From: UBA11891 sp003533785
Lineage (GTDB): Bacteria; Bacteroidota; Bacteroidia; Flavobacteriales; Flavobacteriaceae
Direction: 5' to 3'
Length of the DNA stretch: 64,000 nucleotides
NCBI GenBank assembly: GCA_949511625.1
Contig: CATFEX010000012.1
Coordinates: 7,795 to 71,794 of the forward strand
Shown here: one piece after another, positions 44,662 through 53,689 of the stretch
Numbering within the stretch: the first letter of the stretch is position 1
How the letters are laid out: every line of letters starts with the position of its first letter
Translations under genes and position numbers: made by a program
The notes under the pieces: model-generated
Database searches by the model: none
What the model saw: only the letters and a program-made list of their open reading frames with translations
Told to the model about the DNA's origin: nothing

Positions 44662-45303
44662 ATGAAAAGATTGTTTTTTGTTCTCTTGTTATTGACGTTT
44701 TACCCTTTGGAAGCACAAACTTCTCTTAAAGCAAAAGCCCTGTTGGACAAAGTGGCTAATGAAATGAATGCGGCAAAAAATTTACAATTTGGATTTACCT
44801 ATGTCCTTGAAAATAAGCAAGAAAAAATTCGCCAGGAAACCGAAGGAAATGTAACTGTTGCTCAAGATAAATATCGGCTCAATATGACCGATGTTCAACA
44901 GCTTTTTGATGGCACACAGTTGTATACGATTGTTCCCGATAATGAAGAAATCACAATTTCTAGTCCCGACGAGGCAGCAGAAGTAGGGATCAATCCTAGT
45001 GAGTTGCTTTTTTTCTACATCAAAGGATATGACTATCATTGGGACATACTTCAAAACGTGAGGAGGAAAAAGATTCAGTATGTAAAATTGATTCCCACCG
45101 ATGACAATCCAGATATCCAATACCTCTTACTCGGAATTGATGTGGCCAATTCCTCTATCTATCGCTTAATTGAAATTGGAAAAAATACCACACGAACCAC
45201 CTTAACTTTGAACAATATGGTTCGAGATATTTCTTTGCCTGAAAACTTCTTTACCTTTGATTCCAGTCAGTATCCAGACTACTTTATAAACGAGGCTTTT
45301 TGA
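44662..45303 (+). CDS. lolA: LolA-like outer-membrane lipoprotein carrier protein
   Basis: 213 residues from the ATG at 44662, starting MKRLFFVLLLLTFYPLEAQ, a signal peptide ending in AQ. A start five codons earlier (44647) would overlap ftsK and bury the signal peptide. The mature part has the LolA/LolB-like fold features, e.g. KAKALLDKVANEMNAAKNLQF, GNVTVAQDKYRLNM and the alternating beta strands that follow. It probably ferries lipoproteins or related lipids in the periplasm. One base after ftsK and overlapping the permease gene by 4 bases. Confidence 0.83.
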   Translation: MKRLFFVLLLLTFYPLEAQTSLKAKALLDKVANEMNAAKNLQFGFTYVLENKQEKIRQETEGNVTVAQDKYRLNMTDVQQLFDGTQLYTIVPDNEEITISSPDEAAEVGINPSELLFFYIKGYDYHWDILQNVRRKKIQYVKLIPTDDNPDIQYLLLGIDVANSSIYRLIEIGKNTTRTTLTLNNMVRDISLPENFFTFDSSQYPDYFINEAF

Positions 45304-46751
45304 AAATTATTGATCGCTATATATTGAGTAGTTACCTCCGACGTTTGCTGGGGGTTTTTGCGATTTGTATGATTATATTCATTATTCAAACATTTTGGCT
45401 CTTTGTCGACGATTTAGCTGGAAAAGGGCTCGACATTATCATCATCTTGCGCTTCTTACTATACTACTCTCCCAAATTAGTACCGTTGGTTCTTCCCCTA
45501 TCCGTTTTATTGGCTTCACTAATGACCTACGGAGATTTGGCTGAAAACTATGAGTTTGCTGCAATGAAATCAACAGGTATTTCACTGCAACGCGCCATGA
45601 GAAGCCTCATTATTTTTCATGTTTTTCTAGGGATTGGTTCTTTCTATTTTTCCAATTATGTCATCCCCTTTGGAGAATTGAAATCATATAATCTTAGGAA
45701 GAACCTTGCCAAGCTGAAACCAGCCCTTGCCATTCGAGAAGGAATATTTAATGATTTGGGAAGCATCTCAATCAAGGTAGAGGATAAATACGGAGAGGAC
45801 AACCGATTCTTAACAGATGTGGTCATTCATGAGAAAAGTCCTGATCAGAAAAATAATATTGTCATCAAAGCAGAAAATGGAGAATTGATCAGTGAAACTT
45901 CCGATGCTATGCTTCAACTGGTGCTGTATAATGGCAATCGATATGAAATCATTCAACCACAAAAAGCTGTGGATCGACGGCGCCATCCCCATGCCAAAGT
46001 CGCTTTTGAGCAGTATAATATGAATATTGATCTATCTGAATTCAACAATGTTGATTTAGAAGAAGAAAACTACAAGAGCACTTTTAGAATGCAAAAAGTG
46101 GATCAGCTGAATAAAAATATCGATTCTCTGGAAGGTGTTTTTAGTAAACAAAAGGAGGTTTTTGCTGCAAATTTCAAAAAATCCTCTCCCGGTACTGCAT
46201 TGGCAAAAAATAATGGCACCATACAAGAATTGGACAGTATCCTACAAGCCAATGTTCTTAATTTTGCCCAGGTTTCTCGGAACTATCAATGGATAGAAAT
46301 TACGCAGGGGGCGCTATCCAAAACACGAAGAAAGCTGTCAACTTTGGAAAATAAGAAAAAATCATTTTTTGTCATGCAGAAATTCATCAATCTTCACAAG
46401 ATCACTAGAAATGATAAATATACCTTGATGTTCGCCTCGATCATTCTATTTTTGATTGGTGCCTCCTTGGGAGCCATTATACGCAAAGGAGGGTTTGGTC
46501 TGCCATTGGTCTTAGCGGTGATTATTTTTCTCACTTACCACTATATTGGTATGTTTGGCAAAAACGCAGCTGAAGACAATAGTATTTCACCCGAACTTGC
46601 ATCCTGGATATCTACCCTTATATTTGGTCCTTTAGCCTACTTTTTAACCCGCAGGGCTTCCACGGACAAAGGCTTTATCAACCTGGATGGAATTTTAGTC
46701 CCTATTAATAAATTCTTGGCCCGTTATTTAGGAAATTCAAACAATCACTAA
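45300..46751 (+). CDS. LptF/LptG-family (YjgP/YjgQ) permease
   Basis: 483-residue inner-membrane protein. Three N-terminal helices (about residues 12-115, including FAICMIIFIIQTFWLFVDD and LSVLLASLMTYGDLAENYE), a large periplasmic beta-jellyroll and coiled region (about 115-375), and three C-terminal helices. This is the layout of LptF and LptG, which pull LPS out of the inner membrane with LptB. Starts with TTG at 45300 inside the lolA stop (TTGA overlap); no ATG occurs in frame before TM1. The middle domain carries an insertion of Lys/Glu-rich coiled-coil type near residues 265-360. Confidence 0.87.
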   Translation: MKIIDRYILSSYLRRLLGVFAICMIIFIIQTFWLFVDDLAGKGLDIIIILRFLLYYSPKLVPLVLPLSVLLASLMTYGDLAENYEFAAMKSTGISLQRAMRSLIIFHVFLGIGSFYFSNYVIPFGELKSYNLRKNLAKLKPALAIREGIFNDLGSISIKVEDKYGEDNRFLTDVVIHEKSPDQKNNIVIKAENGELISETSDAMLQLVLYNGNRYEIIQPQKAVDRRRHPHAKVAFEQYNMNIDLSEFNNVDLEEENYKSTFRMQKVDQLNKNIDSLEGVFSKQKEVFAANFKKSSPGTALAKNNGTIQELDSILQANVLNFAQVSRNYQWIEITQGALSKTRRKLSTLENKKKSFFVMQKFINLHKITRNDKYTLMFASIILFLIGASLGAIIRKGGFGLPLVLAVIIFLTYHYIGMFGKNAAEDNSISPELASWISTLIFGPLAYFLTRRASTDKGFINLDGILVPINKFLARYLGNSNNH

Positions 46752-47884
46752 TGTCTAAATCTACAGTATTCCATTCCATCCCAGAAGCTATTGCCGCGGT
46801 ACAAAAAGGTGAAGTAATCATTGTTGTTGATGATGAAAATCGTGAAAATGAAGGTGATTTTATTGCAGCTGCTGAACAGGTAACTCCAGAAATGATCAAC
46901 TTTATGGCTACCCATGGACGCGGACTTATCTGTACACCACTCACGGAAAAGCGCTGTGAAGAACTACAACTCAGTCGGATGGTCAACACCAATACTGATC
47001 CGTTGGAAACCGCCTTCACCGTATCCGTAGATTTAAAAGGCAATGGAGTGACTACTGGGATCTCAGCCAGTGACCGTTGTCAAACAGTCAAAGCATTGGT
47101 AGATCCAAATATTCAAGCCCATCAACTCTCAAAACCTGGACATGTCTTTCCCCTGATTGCCAAAGAGGGAGGTGTGTTGCGACGAACAGGGCACACGGAG
47201 GCTGCCATAGACTTTGCTCGTTTGGCTGGTTTTAACCCAGCGGGCGTCATTGTTGAGATTATGAATGAAGATGGAAGTATGGCCCGATTGCCAGAACTTA
47301 TAGAGGTAGCCAAAAAATTTAATCTTAAACTAGTCTCTATTGAAAATCTGGTTTCTTACAGAATGCAACACGACAGTTTGATTTTGAAAAAAATGGATCA
47401 TGAAATTCAAACTCGTTTTGGTAAATTCCGGCTACGTGCCTACGAACAGACTACTACCCAACAGATTCATATTGCCTTGACAACGGGGGAATGGTCTGTA
47501 GGAGAGCCTATCCTTACCCGTATTAATTCCACGCGCATCAGCGATGATATCTTGGGCTTGCTCACCACTGGAATCGATCGAAGGCTGGAAGACATTTTCC
47601 GAGTCATTAACAAGGAAGGAAAAGGGGCCATCTTGTTCATTCAGCACCACCAAGCTTCGGAAAATTTACTTTTGCGATTGGAACAATTGACCCACATACA
47701 GAAAAAAGGTGTGTTGGATAAGACCCCACCCCTTCCTATGGACGAGCGCGATTTTGGAATCGGTGCTCAAATTCTCCACGATCTCAATATCAATAAGCTG
47801 AAAGTTATGACCAATTCTAGCCAAAAGCCAAGGATTGGATTGACTGGTTATGGATTGGAAATCAGTAGCTATGTGAATTATTAA
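46751..47884 (+). CDS. ribB: RibBA-type protein with a degenerate GTP cyclohydrolase II half
   Basis: 377 residues. The N-terminal domain (1-200) is an intact 3,4-dihydroxy-2-butanone-4-phosphate synthase: VVDDENRENEGDFI acidic loop, HGRGLICTPL, RRTGHTEAAIDFARLAG. The C-terminal domain aligns with GTP cyclohydrolase II (DERDFGIGAQIL remains), yet the zinc-binding Cys-x10-Cys-x-Cys region reads RINSTRISDDILGLLTTGID, with no cysteine anywhere in the half. Cyclohydrolase activity is therefore unlikely, and a separate RibA would be needed. One-base TAATG overlap with the permease gene. Confidence 0.88.
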   Translation: MSKSTVFHSIPEAIAAVQKGEVIIVVDDENRENEGDFIAAAEQVTPEMINFMATHGRGLICTPLTEKRCEELQLSRMVNTNTDPLETAFTVSVDLKGNGVTTGISASDRCQTVKALVDPNIQAHQLSKPGHVFPLIAKEGGVLRRTGHTEAAIDFARLAGFNPAGVIVEIMNEDGSMARLPELIEVAKKFNLKLVSIENLVSYRMQHDSLILKKMDHEIQTRFGKFRLRAYEQTTTQQIHIALTTGEWSVGEPILTRINSTRISDDILGLLTTGIDRRLEDIFRVINKEGKGAILFIQHHQASENLLLRLEQLTHIQKKGVLDKTPPLPMDERDFGIGAQILHDLNINKLKVMTNSSQKPRIGLTGYGLEISSYVNY

Positions 47885-48636
47885 CTGAAAAACCATAACT
47901 TCACCGACATGGCACTCACCATAACGAGAAGGGCTATTTTTACTACTTTCTCTCCTTTCTTAACCGACCACCGACTGGTGAACCAAGCTCCAAACGAAGT
48001 CCCTAAAGCCATCCAAAGTCCCATCATCCAGTCAACCATACCGTTCCATGCAAAAGTTCCCAAGGCAAAAAAACTATAAATGCATACCACGGTCACCTTG
48101 GTGGCATTGGTGGAGATAAGGTCTAAATGGTTGATTTGTGTCAAAAATAACATGATCACAAAGCCAATACCTGCATTGATAAATCCACCATAGATTCCAA
48201 TGATAAAAAATCCTATCAAAGCCCCAAAGAAATACTTGCCCTGCAATCGCTGCTGAAAAGTACCTTTTTTTTGTTTGGGACTCACAACAATCAAAGCAAC
48301 CACCACCAGCATGATAATGGCTAATATTTTATTGAACAAAACCCCTTCAATATCAATTGCTATTCGGGCACCTAATAAGGCTCCTAAAGAAGCCGATACG
48401 CCTAAGTATAACGTAAATTGATTGGGCACAAACCCTTTGCTTCGATAGCCCATACTACCAAATAAGGATTGGATCACAATAGCAATGCGATTGGTGCCGT
48501 TGGCAACAGCGGGCGGCAAACCTAGAAAAATAAGTATTGGAAGAGTGATTAAGGAACCTCCCCCGGCTAAGGTGTTGATAATTCCCGCTAGGAAGCCCAC
48601 CCCAATTAACAAGCCAATTTCTGTTAGATTTTGCAC
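47881..48636 (-). CDS. TSUP-family (TauE/SafE-like) permease
   Basis: 251-residue membrane protein with about 7-8 hydrophobic helices; the first, MQNLTEIGLLIGVGFLAGIINTLAGGGSL, carries the family glycine-rich motif. Substrates of this family include sulfite, sulfonates and organosulfur anions; none can be assigned. The start chosen is GTG at 48636, because TAnnTTTG (TATCTTTG) lies exactly 4 bases upstream and the family begins at TM1. An in-frame ATG at 48681 would add 15 unrelated residues but precedes the promoter box. Its stop overlaps ribB by TTAA. Confidence 0.82.
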   Translation of the reverse strand: MQNLTEIGLLIGVGFLAGIINTLAGGGSLITLPILIFLGLPPAVANGTNRIAIVIQSLFGSMGYRSKGFVPNQFTLYLGVSASLGALLGARIAIDIEGVLFNKILAIIMLVVVALIVVSPKQKKGTFQQRLQGKYFFGALIGFFIIGIYGGFINAGIGFVIMLFLTQINHLDLISTNATKVTVVCIYSFFALGTFAWNGMVDWMMGLWMALGTSFGAWFTSRWSVKKGEKVVKIALLVMVSAMSVKLWFFS

Positions 48637-48640
48637 TAGA

Positions 48641-48648
48641 CAAAGATA
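48641..48648 (-). promoter_or_regulatory. -7 promoter element directly before the TSUP gene
   Basis: TATCTTTG on the minus strand matches TAnnTTTG; four bases (TCTA) separate it from the GTG start at 48636. This decides the start codon for the permease and predicts a leaderless or nearly leaderless message. Confidence 0.48.
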
Positions 48649-48715
48649 GGCAGTTCCCAAACCCTTGGGCAATCTGGCCATAAAAGATTGGTTTTTAAAT
48701 CCAGAAAAAGGAATG

Positions 48716-48723
48716 TATATTTG
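48716..48723 (+). promoter_or_regulatory. -7 promoter element for tRNA-Ser
   Basis: TATATTTG is an exact TAnnTTTG match, 10 bases before the first base of the mature tRNA. A TTG lies farther upstream (48688-48690) but at a longer than usual distance of 25 bases. Confidence 0.5.
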
Positions 48724-48733
48724 CCTTCGCTAA

Positions 48734-48818
48734 GGAGAAATGGCAGAGTGGTCGAATGCGGCAGTCTTGAAAACTGTTGAGGGTCACACCTCCGGGGGTT
48801 CGAATCCCTCTTTCTCCG
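48734..48818 (+). tRNA. tRNA-Ser (anticodon TGA)
   Basis: 85-base class II tRNA. The acceptor stem GGAGAAA pairs with TTTCTCC (48811-48817), with discriminator G818. The anticodon stem GCAGT/ACTGT encloses the loop CTTGAAA with anticodon TGA at 48768-48770. The long variable arm is GAGGGTCACACCTCC-like, and the T-loop reads GGTTCGAATCC. CCA is not encoded. The gene reads UCA and, by wobble, other UCN codons. There is no integrase or repeat nearby that would mark it as an att site. Confidence 0.97.
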
Positions 48819-48830
48819 CTTGACTGGATA

Positions 48831-48856
48831 ACCCCCTGATAATCAGGGGGTATTTC
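48831..48856 (+). terminator. terminator after tRNA-Ser
   Basis: A perfect 9-base-pair stem, ACCCCCTGA-TAA-TCAGGGGGT, 12 bases after the tRNA, followed only by ATTTCC. The stem is strong but the U-tract is weak; the role is inferred from position. Confidence 0.6.
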
Positions 48857-49023
48857 CAAAAAAGTACACAAAGAGTACATAGATAGCAGTTTTACCAGTA
48901 TCCTTAGTTCTATTTAGGCAGTCTCTTAAATCATTTCTCTTCCAATAGGGTCCAGTTCTATTGAAATTTTGTGTCTCATTAATCAATTTTTTTTATAACT
49001 TACTGCTTATAAACCAATTAAAT

Positions 49024-49194
49024 ATGAATGAGATTGTAATTGTAATTATAGGCGCAGTGACTTTGGTGGGTGGGGTAATTCTCTATGCTGTTATTTCAAC
49101 TACTACAGGAATGGAAGAAGACGTCAATAAAAACTATATTCCAGACTGGATGGAGCGTCTTATGGGACGTGATCCTTCGAAAGGAGAAGACTAG
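49024..49194 (+). CDS. small single-pass membrane protein
   Basis: 56-residue ORF from the ATG at 49024. Residues 3-25 (EIVIVIIGAVTLVGGVILYAVIS) form one membrane helix, followed by a charged tail with PDWMERLMGRDPSKGED. A longer frame from a TTG at 48961 lacks coding character. Function and family are unknown to me. It stands alone between tRNA-Ser and the convergent amidase gene, whose stop is 3 bases away. Confidence 0.6.
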   Translation: MNEIVIVIIGAVTLVGGVILYAVISTTTGMEEDVNKNYIPDWMERLMGRDPSKGED

Positions 49195-49197
49195 ATT

Positions 49198-50775
49198 TTA
49201 CTTTACTTCTGCATCTGTTTTAAAGAAATTAGGAATTATTCGTGCTTGAGTTTTTTGCTCAAAGGCATACGCTGCTTCGATCAATACCGGCTCAGACCAT
49301 GCTTTCCCAAAAAAAGACAAGCCAACAGGCAAACCGTGGATTTCTCCCATGGGAACACTGATAATGGGATACCCTGCCCAAGCGGAGGGCGATGAACTCC
49401 CTATATGATAATTGTCTCCGTTGACCCAGTCCGTGGTCCATGCGGGACTCCCTGTAGGTGCAATAATTAAATCCAAGTTGTTTTCATCCATCACCCGATC
49501 TATTCCTTCTTGCTGGCTCAATCGTTTTAAGTTTTCTAAAGCTTCTTTGTAAACCTCACTATTCATGCCCTCACTTTGCTGGGCTTGTTCAAGATAGGTT
49601 TGGTTATAGTATTTTAATTCAACAGCATCTTGTTTATTAAACTCGATCAATTCTTCCAAACTCTTAATGGGACTTTCTTCCCCTAAGGAAGTAAAATAGT
49701 CGTTCAACCCATCTTTATACTCATGAATCATAACCTGTAAAGAATGGTCTCTGGTCTTAGGCGAATTGATTTGATCTATAGGAATGACTGTGGCCCCATT
49801 TTTTTCAAGAACAGAGACTGCTTTATATACCAGCGCATCAACCCTCTCGTTGATATGTAATGGCTGGGTATATAGTCCAATCCTTTTGTCCTGTAAGCCG
49901 TCTTTTTTAAGATAAGGGGTATAGTCATTTAAAGCGTGAGAAGTGCTGGCTGAGGTCTTTGAGTCCTTCGGATCTTCCCCTGTAAGGACACCCAATGTAG
50001 TAACCGCATCACGAACGGTTCTTGCCATAGGACCAGCCGTATCTTGAGTGTAGGATATGGGAATGATTCCCCTTCGACTAATCAATCCTACTGTAGGTTT
50101 AATCCCTACAATTCCAGATGCATTTGAGGGACAAACAATCGAACCATTCGTTTCCGTGCCAATAGCCAAAACGGTCAGATTAGCCGAAACAGCCACTCCG
50201 GAACCTGAGCTGGAACCACAAGGATTTCGGGTAAGGATGTAGGGGTTTTTGGTTTGCCCATTCAGACCGCTCCATCCGCTGGAAGAACTTTCACCACGAA
50301 AATTGGCCCATTCACTTAAATTAACTTTTCCAAGGATGACAGCACCTGCTTCTCTGAGATGCTTTGTTACTTCACTATCCTGTAAGGGTTTTGATCCTTT
50401 TAAGGCGCGAGAACCAGCTGTGGTGGACATTGCATCGTGAGTGTCGATATTATCTTTAAGTACAATGGGGATTCCATGCAAAGGGCCACGAAAATTTCCA
50501 TTGGCACGTTCTTTATCTAGTGATTGGGCAATACGAATTGCTTCGGGATTAATTGCAATAAAAGAATTAAGCACTGGGCCCTTCTCGTCAATAGCAACAA
50601 TACGATCCAAATAGGCTTGGGTGACCTCTGCTATGGTAAAATCTCCTTGGGTATAACCTTCTTGTAAATGCTCAATATCCATTTCAAGAAAAGGAAAATT
50701 ATTATAATCTGTAGCCAAAGGAGGGGTACAGGCTAGTAGTAAAAACATCAAAAACCAGGGAAAAAAATATTTCAT
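49198..50775 (-). CDS. lipoprotein amidase (amidase-signature family)
   Basis: 525-residue amidase-signature enzyme. The N-terminal FLMFLLLAC ending at Cys16 is a lipobox, so the protein is probably a lipid-anchored periplasmic or surface enzyme. The Ser-cisSer-Lys triad is seen in PIVLKDNID (Lys), CGSSSGSG (cis-Ser) and GSIVCPSNASG (nucleophile). AGTSSGSGASV-like context and the C-terminal GLPVGLSFFGKAWSEP are typical. Cytoplasmic relatives include GatA, but the lipoprotein signal rules that role out. Substrate unknown, perhaps amino-acid amides or peptides. Confidence 0.87.
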   Translation of the reverse strand: MKYFFPWFLMFLLLACTPPLATDYNNFPFLEMDIEHLQEGYTQGDFTIAEVTQAYLDRIVAIDEKGPVLNSFIAINPEAIRIAQSLDKERANGNFRGPLHGIPIVLKDNIDTHDAMSTTAGSRALKGSKPLQDSEVTKHLREAGAVILGKVNLSEWANFRGESSSSGWSGLNGQTKNPYILTRNPCGSSSGSGVAVSANLTVLAIGTETNGSIVCPSNASGIVGIKPTVGLISRRGIIPISYTQDTAGPMARTVRDAVTTLGVLTGEDPKDSKTSASTSHALNDYTPYLKKDGLQDKRIGLYTQPLHINERVDALVYKAVSVLEKNGATVIPIDQINSPKTRDHSLQVMIHEYKDGLNDYFTSLGEESPIKSLEELIEFNKQDAVELKYYNQTYLEQAQQSEGMNSEVYKEALENLKRLSQQEGIDRVMDENNLDLIIAPTGSPAWTTDWVNGDNYHIGSSSPSAWAGYPIISVPMGEIHGLPVGLSFFGKAWSEPVLIEAAYAFEQKTQARIIPNFFKTDAEVK

Positions 50776-50856
50776 ATAAAATCAATTGTAATCCACCAAA
50801 AGGTAAAAAATAAAACGGTTTCTATATAAAGTTGTACTTTAATTAAAATCATTTTC

Positions 50857-51246
50857 ATGAAAAAATTAACTTTCCTAATCCTATTGCTTACTGCAGTGTC
50901 CAATTATGCTCAAAAAGAGTCCATCGAGGCACCCCTTCTCCATTCTGTTTATTTCTGGCTTGAAAACCCAAATTCAACAACGGATCAAGCGGCTTTCGAA
51001 GCTGCCATACAAAAATTGATTATTACCAATCCCCAAGGTTTACGTTCCTATTTGGGCAAACCAGCTAGAACGGAACTCAGAGAAGTAGTAGACAATAGTT
51101 ATACTTACGCCTATATTATGACCTTTGAGAGTCGTGAAGCGGAGGCGGCTTATCAAACCGATCCTACCCATCTTCGCTTTATAGATGAGGCCCAACATTT
51201 ATGGAAAAAGGTAGTAGTATACGATGCAGTCCCGATTATGGACTAA
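50857..51246 (+). CDS. exported Dabb (stress-responsive A/B barrel) protein
   Basis: 129 residues with a signal peptide MKKLTFLILLLTAVSNYAQ. The mature part matches the Dabb-like dimeric alpha/beta barrel: LLHSVYFWLEN (the first strand with the conserved His and F/W), YTYAYIMTFESREAEAAYQTDPTHLRF and a final strand ending VVYDAVP. Biochemical role unknown. It is unusual among Dabb proteins in being exported. The stop overlaps that of the convergent reductase by 4 bases (CTAA). Confidence 0.78.
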   Translation: MKKLTFLILLLTAVSNYAQKESIEAPLLHSVYFWLENPNSTTDQAAFEAAIQKLIITNPQGLRSYLGKPARTELREVVDNSYTYAYIMTFESREAEAAYQTDPTHLRFIDEAQHLWKKVVVYDAVPIMD

Positions 51247-52250
51247 AATCCTTGAATGCCCTGCACTGTAGTATACTTGAGGGTAAATCGTTTGTCGGGA
51301 TGGATTATTTTATAGGCAGATTGGACGGCAAGGGTCGCTTCATGAAAACCACAGAGAATTAATTTGAGTTTGCCCGGATAAGTATTGACATCCCCTACGG
51401 CAAAAATACCTGGTCTATTGGTTTGATAATCAAGCGTATTGTCAACAACAATGGCATTTTTTTCAATTTCCAAACCCCAATTGGCCATTGGGCCAAGCTT
51501 GGGCGACAATCCAAATAAAGGCAACCAGCAATCTATTGAAAGAGGCTGTTCTGCTCCCTCTTTTGTACGGAGAATTGCTGTGGTCAATTTTGTTGCCCCT
51601 TGAAGAGCAACTACCTCTGCATGTGTAAATATTTTCATCTTCCCCTTTGCTTCGAGATCGTAGGCCTGAGTAACCGAATCTTTGTGAGCGCGAAATTGAT
51701 CGCTTCGATGAACCAAAGTAACTACGGGTCCACTCTTTTTAGCAAAATAAATTGCCCAATCCAGTGCTGAATCCCCTCCACCTGAAATGAGTATTTTTTT
51801 ACCATTAAAATCATCAGGGTTTTTGACCATATAGTGCAGGCCCTTTTTCTCATAATTTGCTAACTGATTAATCTGCGGTTTGCGTGGTTCAAAACTTCCC
51901 AGTCCACCAGCAATGATAACCACAGGGGCTAGGTGCTTCACTCCCGATTGAGTGGTCACTAAAAAAGATCCTTCTTGTTGCACAATGGTTTCGGCCCGAT
52001 CCCCTAGAGTATATCCTGGCTTGAAAGGAGCCGCTTGTGAAAGGAGCTTATCCACCAATTCTCCTGCCATCACCGAGGGATAACCTGGAATATCGTAAAT
52101 GGGTTTTTTGGGGTAGATCTCTATCAATTGCCCCCCTGCCTCTGGAAGGGCATCAATCAAATGGCATTTCAGTTTCATCAATCCGGCTTCAAATACAGTG
52201 AATAGTCCCACAGGACCCGCACCAATGATGAGAATATCTGTCTTAATCAT
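51243..52250 (-). CDS. ferredoxin/flavodoxin--NADP+ reductase, thioredoxin-reductase-like
   Basis: 335-residue two-domain flavoprotein. FAD motif ILIIGAGPVGLFTVFEAG (residues 5-22), NADPH motif KILISGGGDSALDWAIYFA near residue 150, and the final FAD-binding GIFAVGDVNTYPGKLKLI near 275. There is no CxxC pair in the NADPH domain, so it is of the YumC/TrxR-like ferredoxin-NADP reductase class rather than a thioredoxin reductase. Supplies reduced ferredoxin or flavodoxin. Follows hisS on the minus strand with a gap of 38 bases. Confidence 0.87.
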   Translation of the reverse strand: MIKTDILIIGAGPVGLFTVFEAGLMKLKCHLIDALPEAGGQLIEIYPKKPIYDIPGYPSVMAGELVDKLLSQAAPFKPGYTLGDRAETIVQQEGSFLVTTQSGVKHLAPVVIIAGGLGSFEPRKPQINQLANYEKKGLHYMVKNPDDFNGKKILISGGGDSALDWAIYFAKKSGPVVTLVHRSDQFRAHKDSVTQAYDLEAKGKMKIFTHAEVVALQGATKLTTAILRTKEGAEQPLSIDCWLPLFGLSPKLGPMANWGLEIEKNAIVVDNTLDYQTNRPGIFAVGDVNTYPGKLKLILCGFHEATLAVQSAYKIIHPDKRFTLKYTTVQGIQGF

Positions 52251-52288
52251 AGACTGTAAAATTAGGAAACAACATTCGTTTTATAGCC

Positions 52289-53671
52289 TTACTTTTGTAA
52301 GAGATTCTGAATTATGGAGAAGTCTTTTTCCAATGGATGACTAGTTTCTTGGCCAGAAGTCATATTTTTTAGCAGAAACACTTCCTGATTCCACTCTTGT
52401 TGCGCACAAATAACTACCCATGGAATATTTTTTTGATTGGCATAACTCAGTTGTTTTTTGAATTTTGCCGGGCTGGGATAAAATTCAGAAGCTATACCCG
52501 CCGCTCGTAGCTTTTTCAAAAGTGAAAGGTTCCATGGGATTGCCTTTTCTTCGAATTGTGTCAACAAAACTTGTGTTTCAACACCTAGTGTTTTGGGATA
52601 CAGATTCAATTCTTCAAGAACTAGGCCAATCCGGTCAAAACCAAAAGAGATTCCAATACCGCTTTTGTCTTTTAAACCAAAACTACCTGTCAAATCATCA
52701 TAGCGTCCTCCCCCCCCGATAGAACCCATTTTTACACCTGTGGGGGGAGCAACTTCAACAATTAGCCCCGTATAGTAATTCAACCCTCTGGCAAGGGTGA
52801 CTTCCAAGTCTATCGTATTATTAAATGACAGCGATTCGATTTGCTTTACAATAAATTGAAGTTCTTCTACCCCCTCAAGTCCTTGCGGACTAGATCTGAG
52901 TATTTCTTGGAGCCTTTCTAGCTTTTCAGAGGCGGTACCCCGAATTTCGAAAAAAGGCGAAAGGGTCTTCATCGCCGTAGAATCGAATCCTTTTTCAACC
53001 AATTCTTTTTCTACACCTTCTCGTCCTATTTTATCCAATTTATCCAAACTCGTGGTAAAAGGAATCAATTGTTTCGATGCCCCAAGCAAATCGGCCATTC
53101 CCGCTAAAATTTTTCTATTATTGATTTTAAGGGTTATCCCTTCCAATCCCAGTTTGGTAAACACGTTATCATAGAGCTGTAGCATTTCAATTTCTTGGTA
53201 GAGCGATTTTTCTCCAACAATATCTGCGTCACATTGGGTAAATTCTTGAAAACGGCCGTGCTGGGGACGGTCTGCTCGCCAAACATTTTGGATTTGATAA
53301 CGACGAAAGGGAAACACCAATTCATTCTGATGTTGCGCAACAAATCGAGCGAATGGAACGGTAAGGTCATAGCGTAGTGCTTTTTCACTAAGGGAATTAG
53401 AGAATTGAGCCAAATCCCCCGATTTTAAGGCTGTAAGATTGGCTTTTTTTACTTTTTCACCTGAACTAAGTATTTTAAAGATTAAGCGGTCGCCTTCCTC
53501 TCCATACTTTCCCATAAGCGTTTCTCGCTTTTCAAAAGAAGGTGTTTCTATAGGCTGAAATCCAAAACGCTGAAAAGAATCCGTTAGGACCGATTTTAAA
53601 TAGTTACGTTGAGCCACCTGTTGTGGTGTAAAATCACGTGTTCCTTTTGGGATGGATGGTTTCAAAGACAA
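52289..53671 (-). CDS. hisS: histidyl-tRNA synthetase
   Basis: 460-residue class II synthetase. Motif 2 is visible in RYQIQNVWRADRPQHGRFQEFTQCD; the histidine-specific loops LARGLNYYTGLIVEV and GIGISFGFDRIGL (motif 3) follow. The C-terminal anticodon-binding domain is of the HGTP type. Lies 18 bases after the gene at 53690-54172. Confidence 0.94.
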   Translation of the reverse strand: MSLKPSIPKGTRDFTPQQVAQRNYLKSVLTDSFQRFGFQPIETPSFEKRETLMGKYGEEGDRLIFKILSSGEKVKKANLTALKSGDLAQFSNSLSEKALRYDLTVPFARFVAQHQNELVFPFRRYQIQNVWRADRPQHGRFQEFTQCDADIVGEKSLYQEIEMLQLYDNVFTKLGLEGITLKINNRKILAGMADLLGASKQLIPFTTSLDKLDKIGREGVEKELVEKGFDSTAMKTLSPFFEIRGTASEKLERLQEILRSSPQGLEGVEELQFIVKQIESLSFNNTIDLEVTLARGLNYYTGLIVEVAPPTGVKMGSIGGGGRYDDLTGSFGLKDKSGIGISFGFDRIGLVLEELNLYPKTLGVETQVLLTQFEEKAIPWNLSLLKKLRAAGIASEFYPSPAKFKKQLSYANQKNIPWVVICAQQEWNQEVFLLKNMTSGQETSHPLEKDFSIIQNLLQK

Positions 53672-53689
53672 AGACTTTGAGCAAATATC

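Noticed and set aside
48734..48856. tRNA-Ser as an integration (att) site
   Set aside because: No integrase, no repeat of the tRNA 3' end downstream and ordinary genes on both sides.
48695..48880. 61-codon minus-strand ORF
   Set aside because: It runs across the tRNA-Ser gene and its terminator, so it is not a protein gene.
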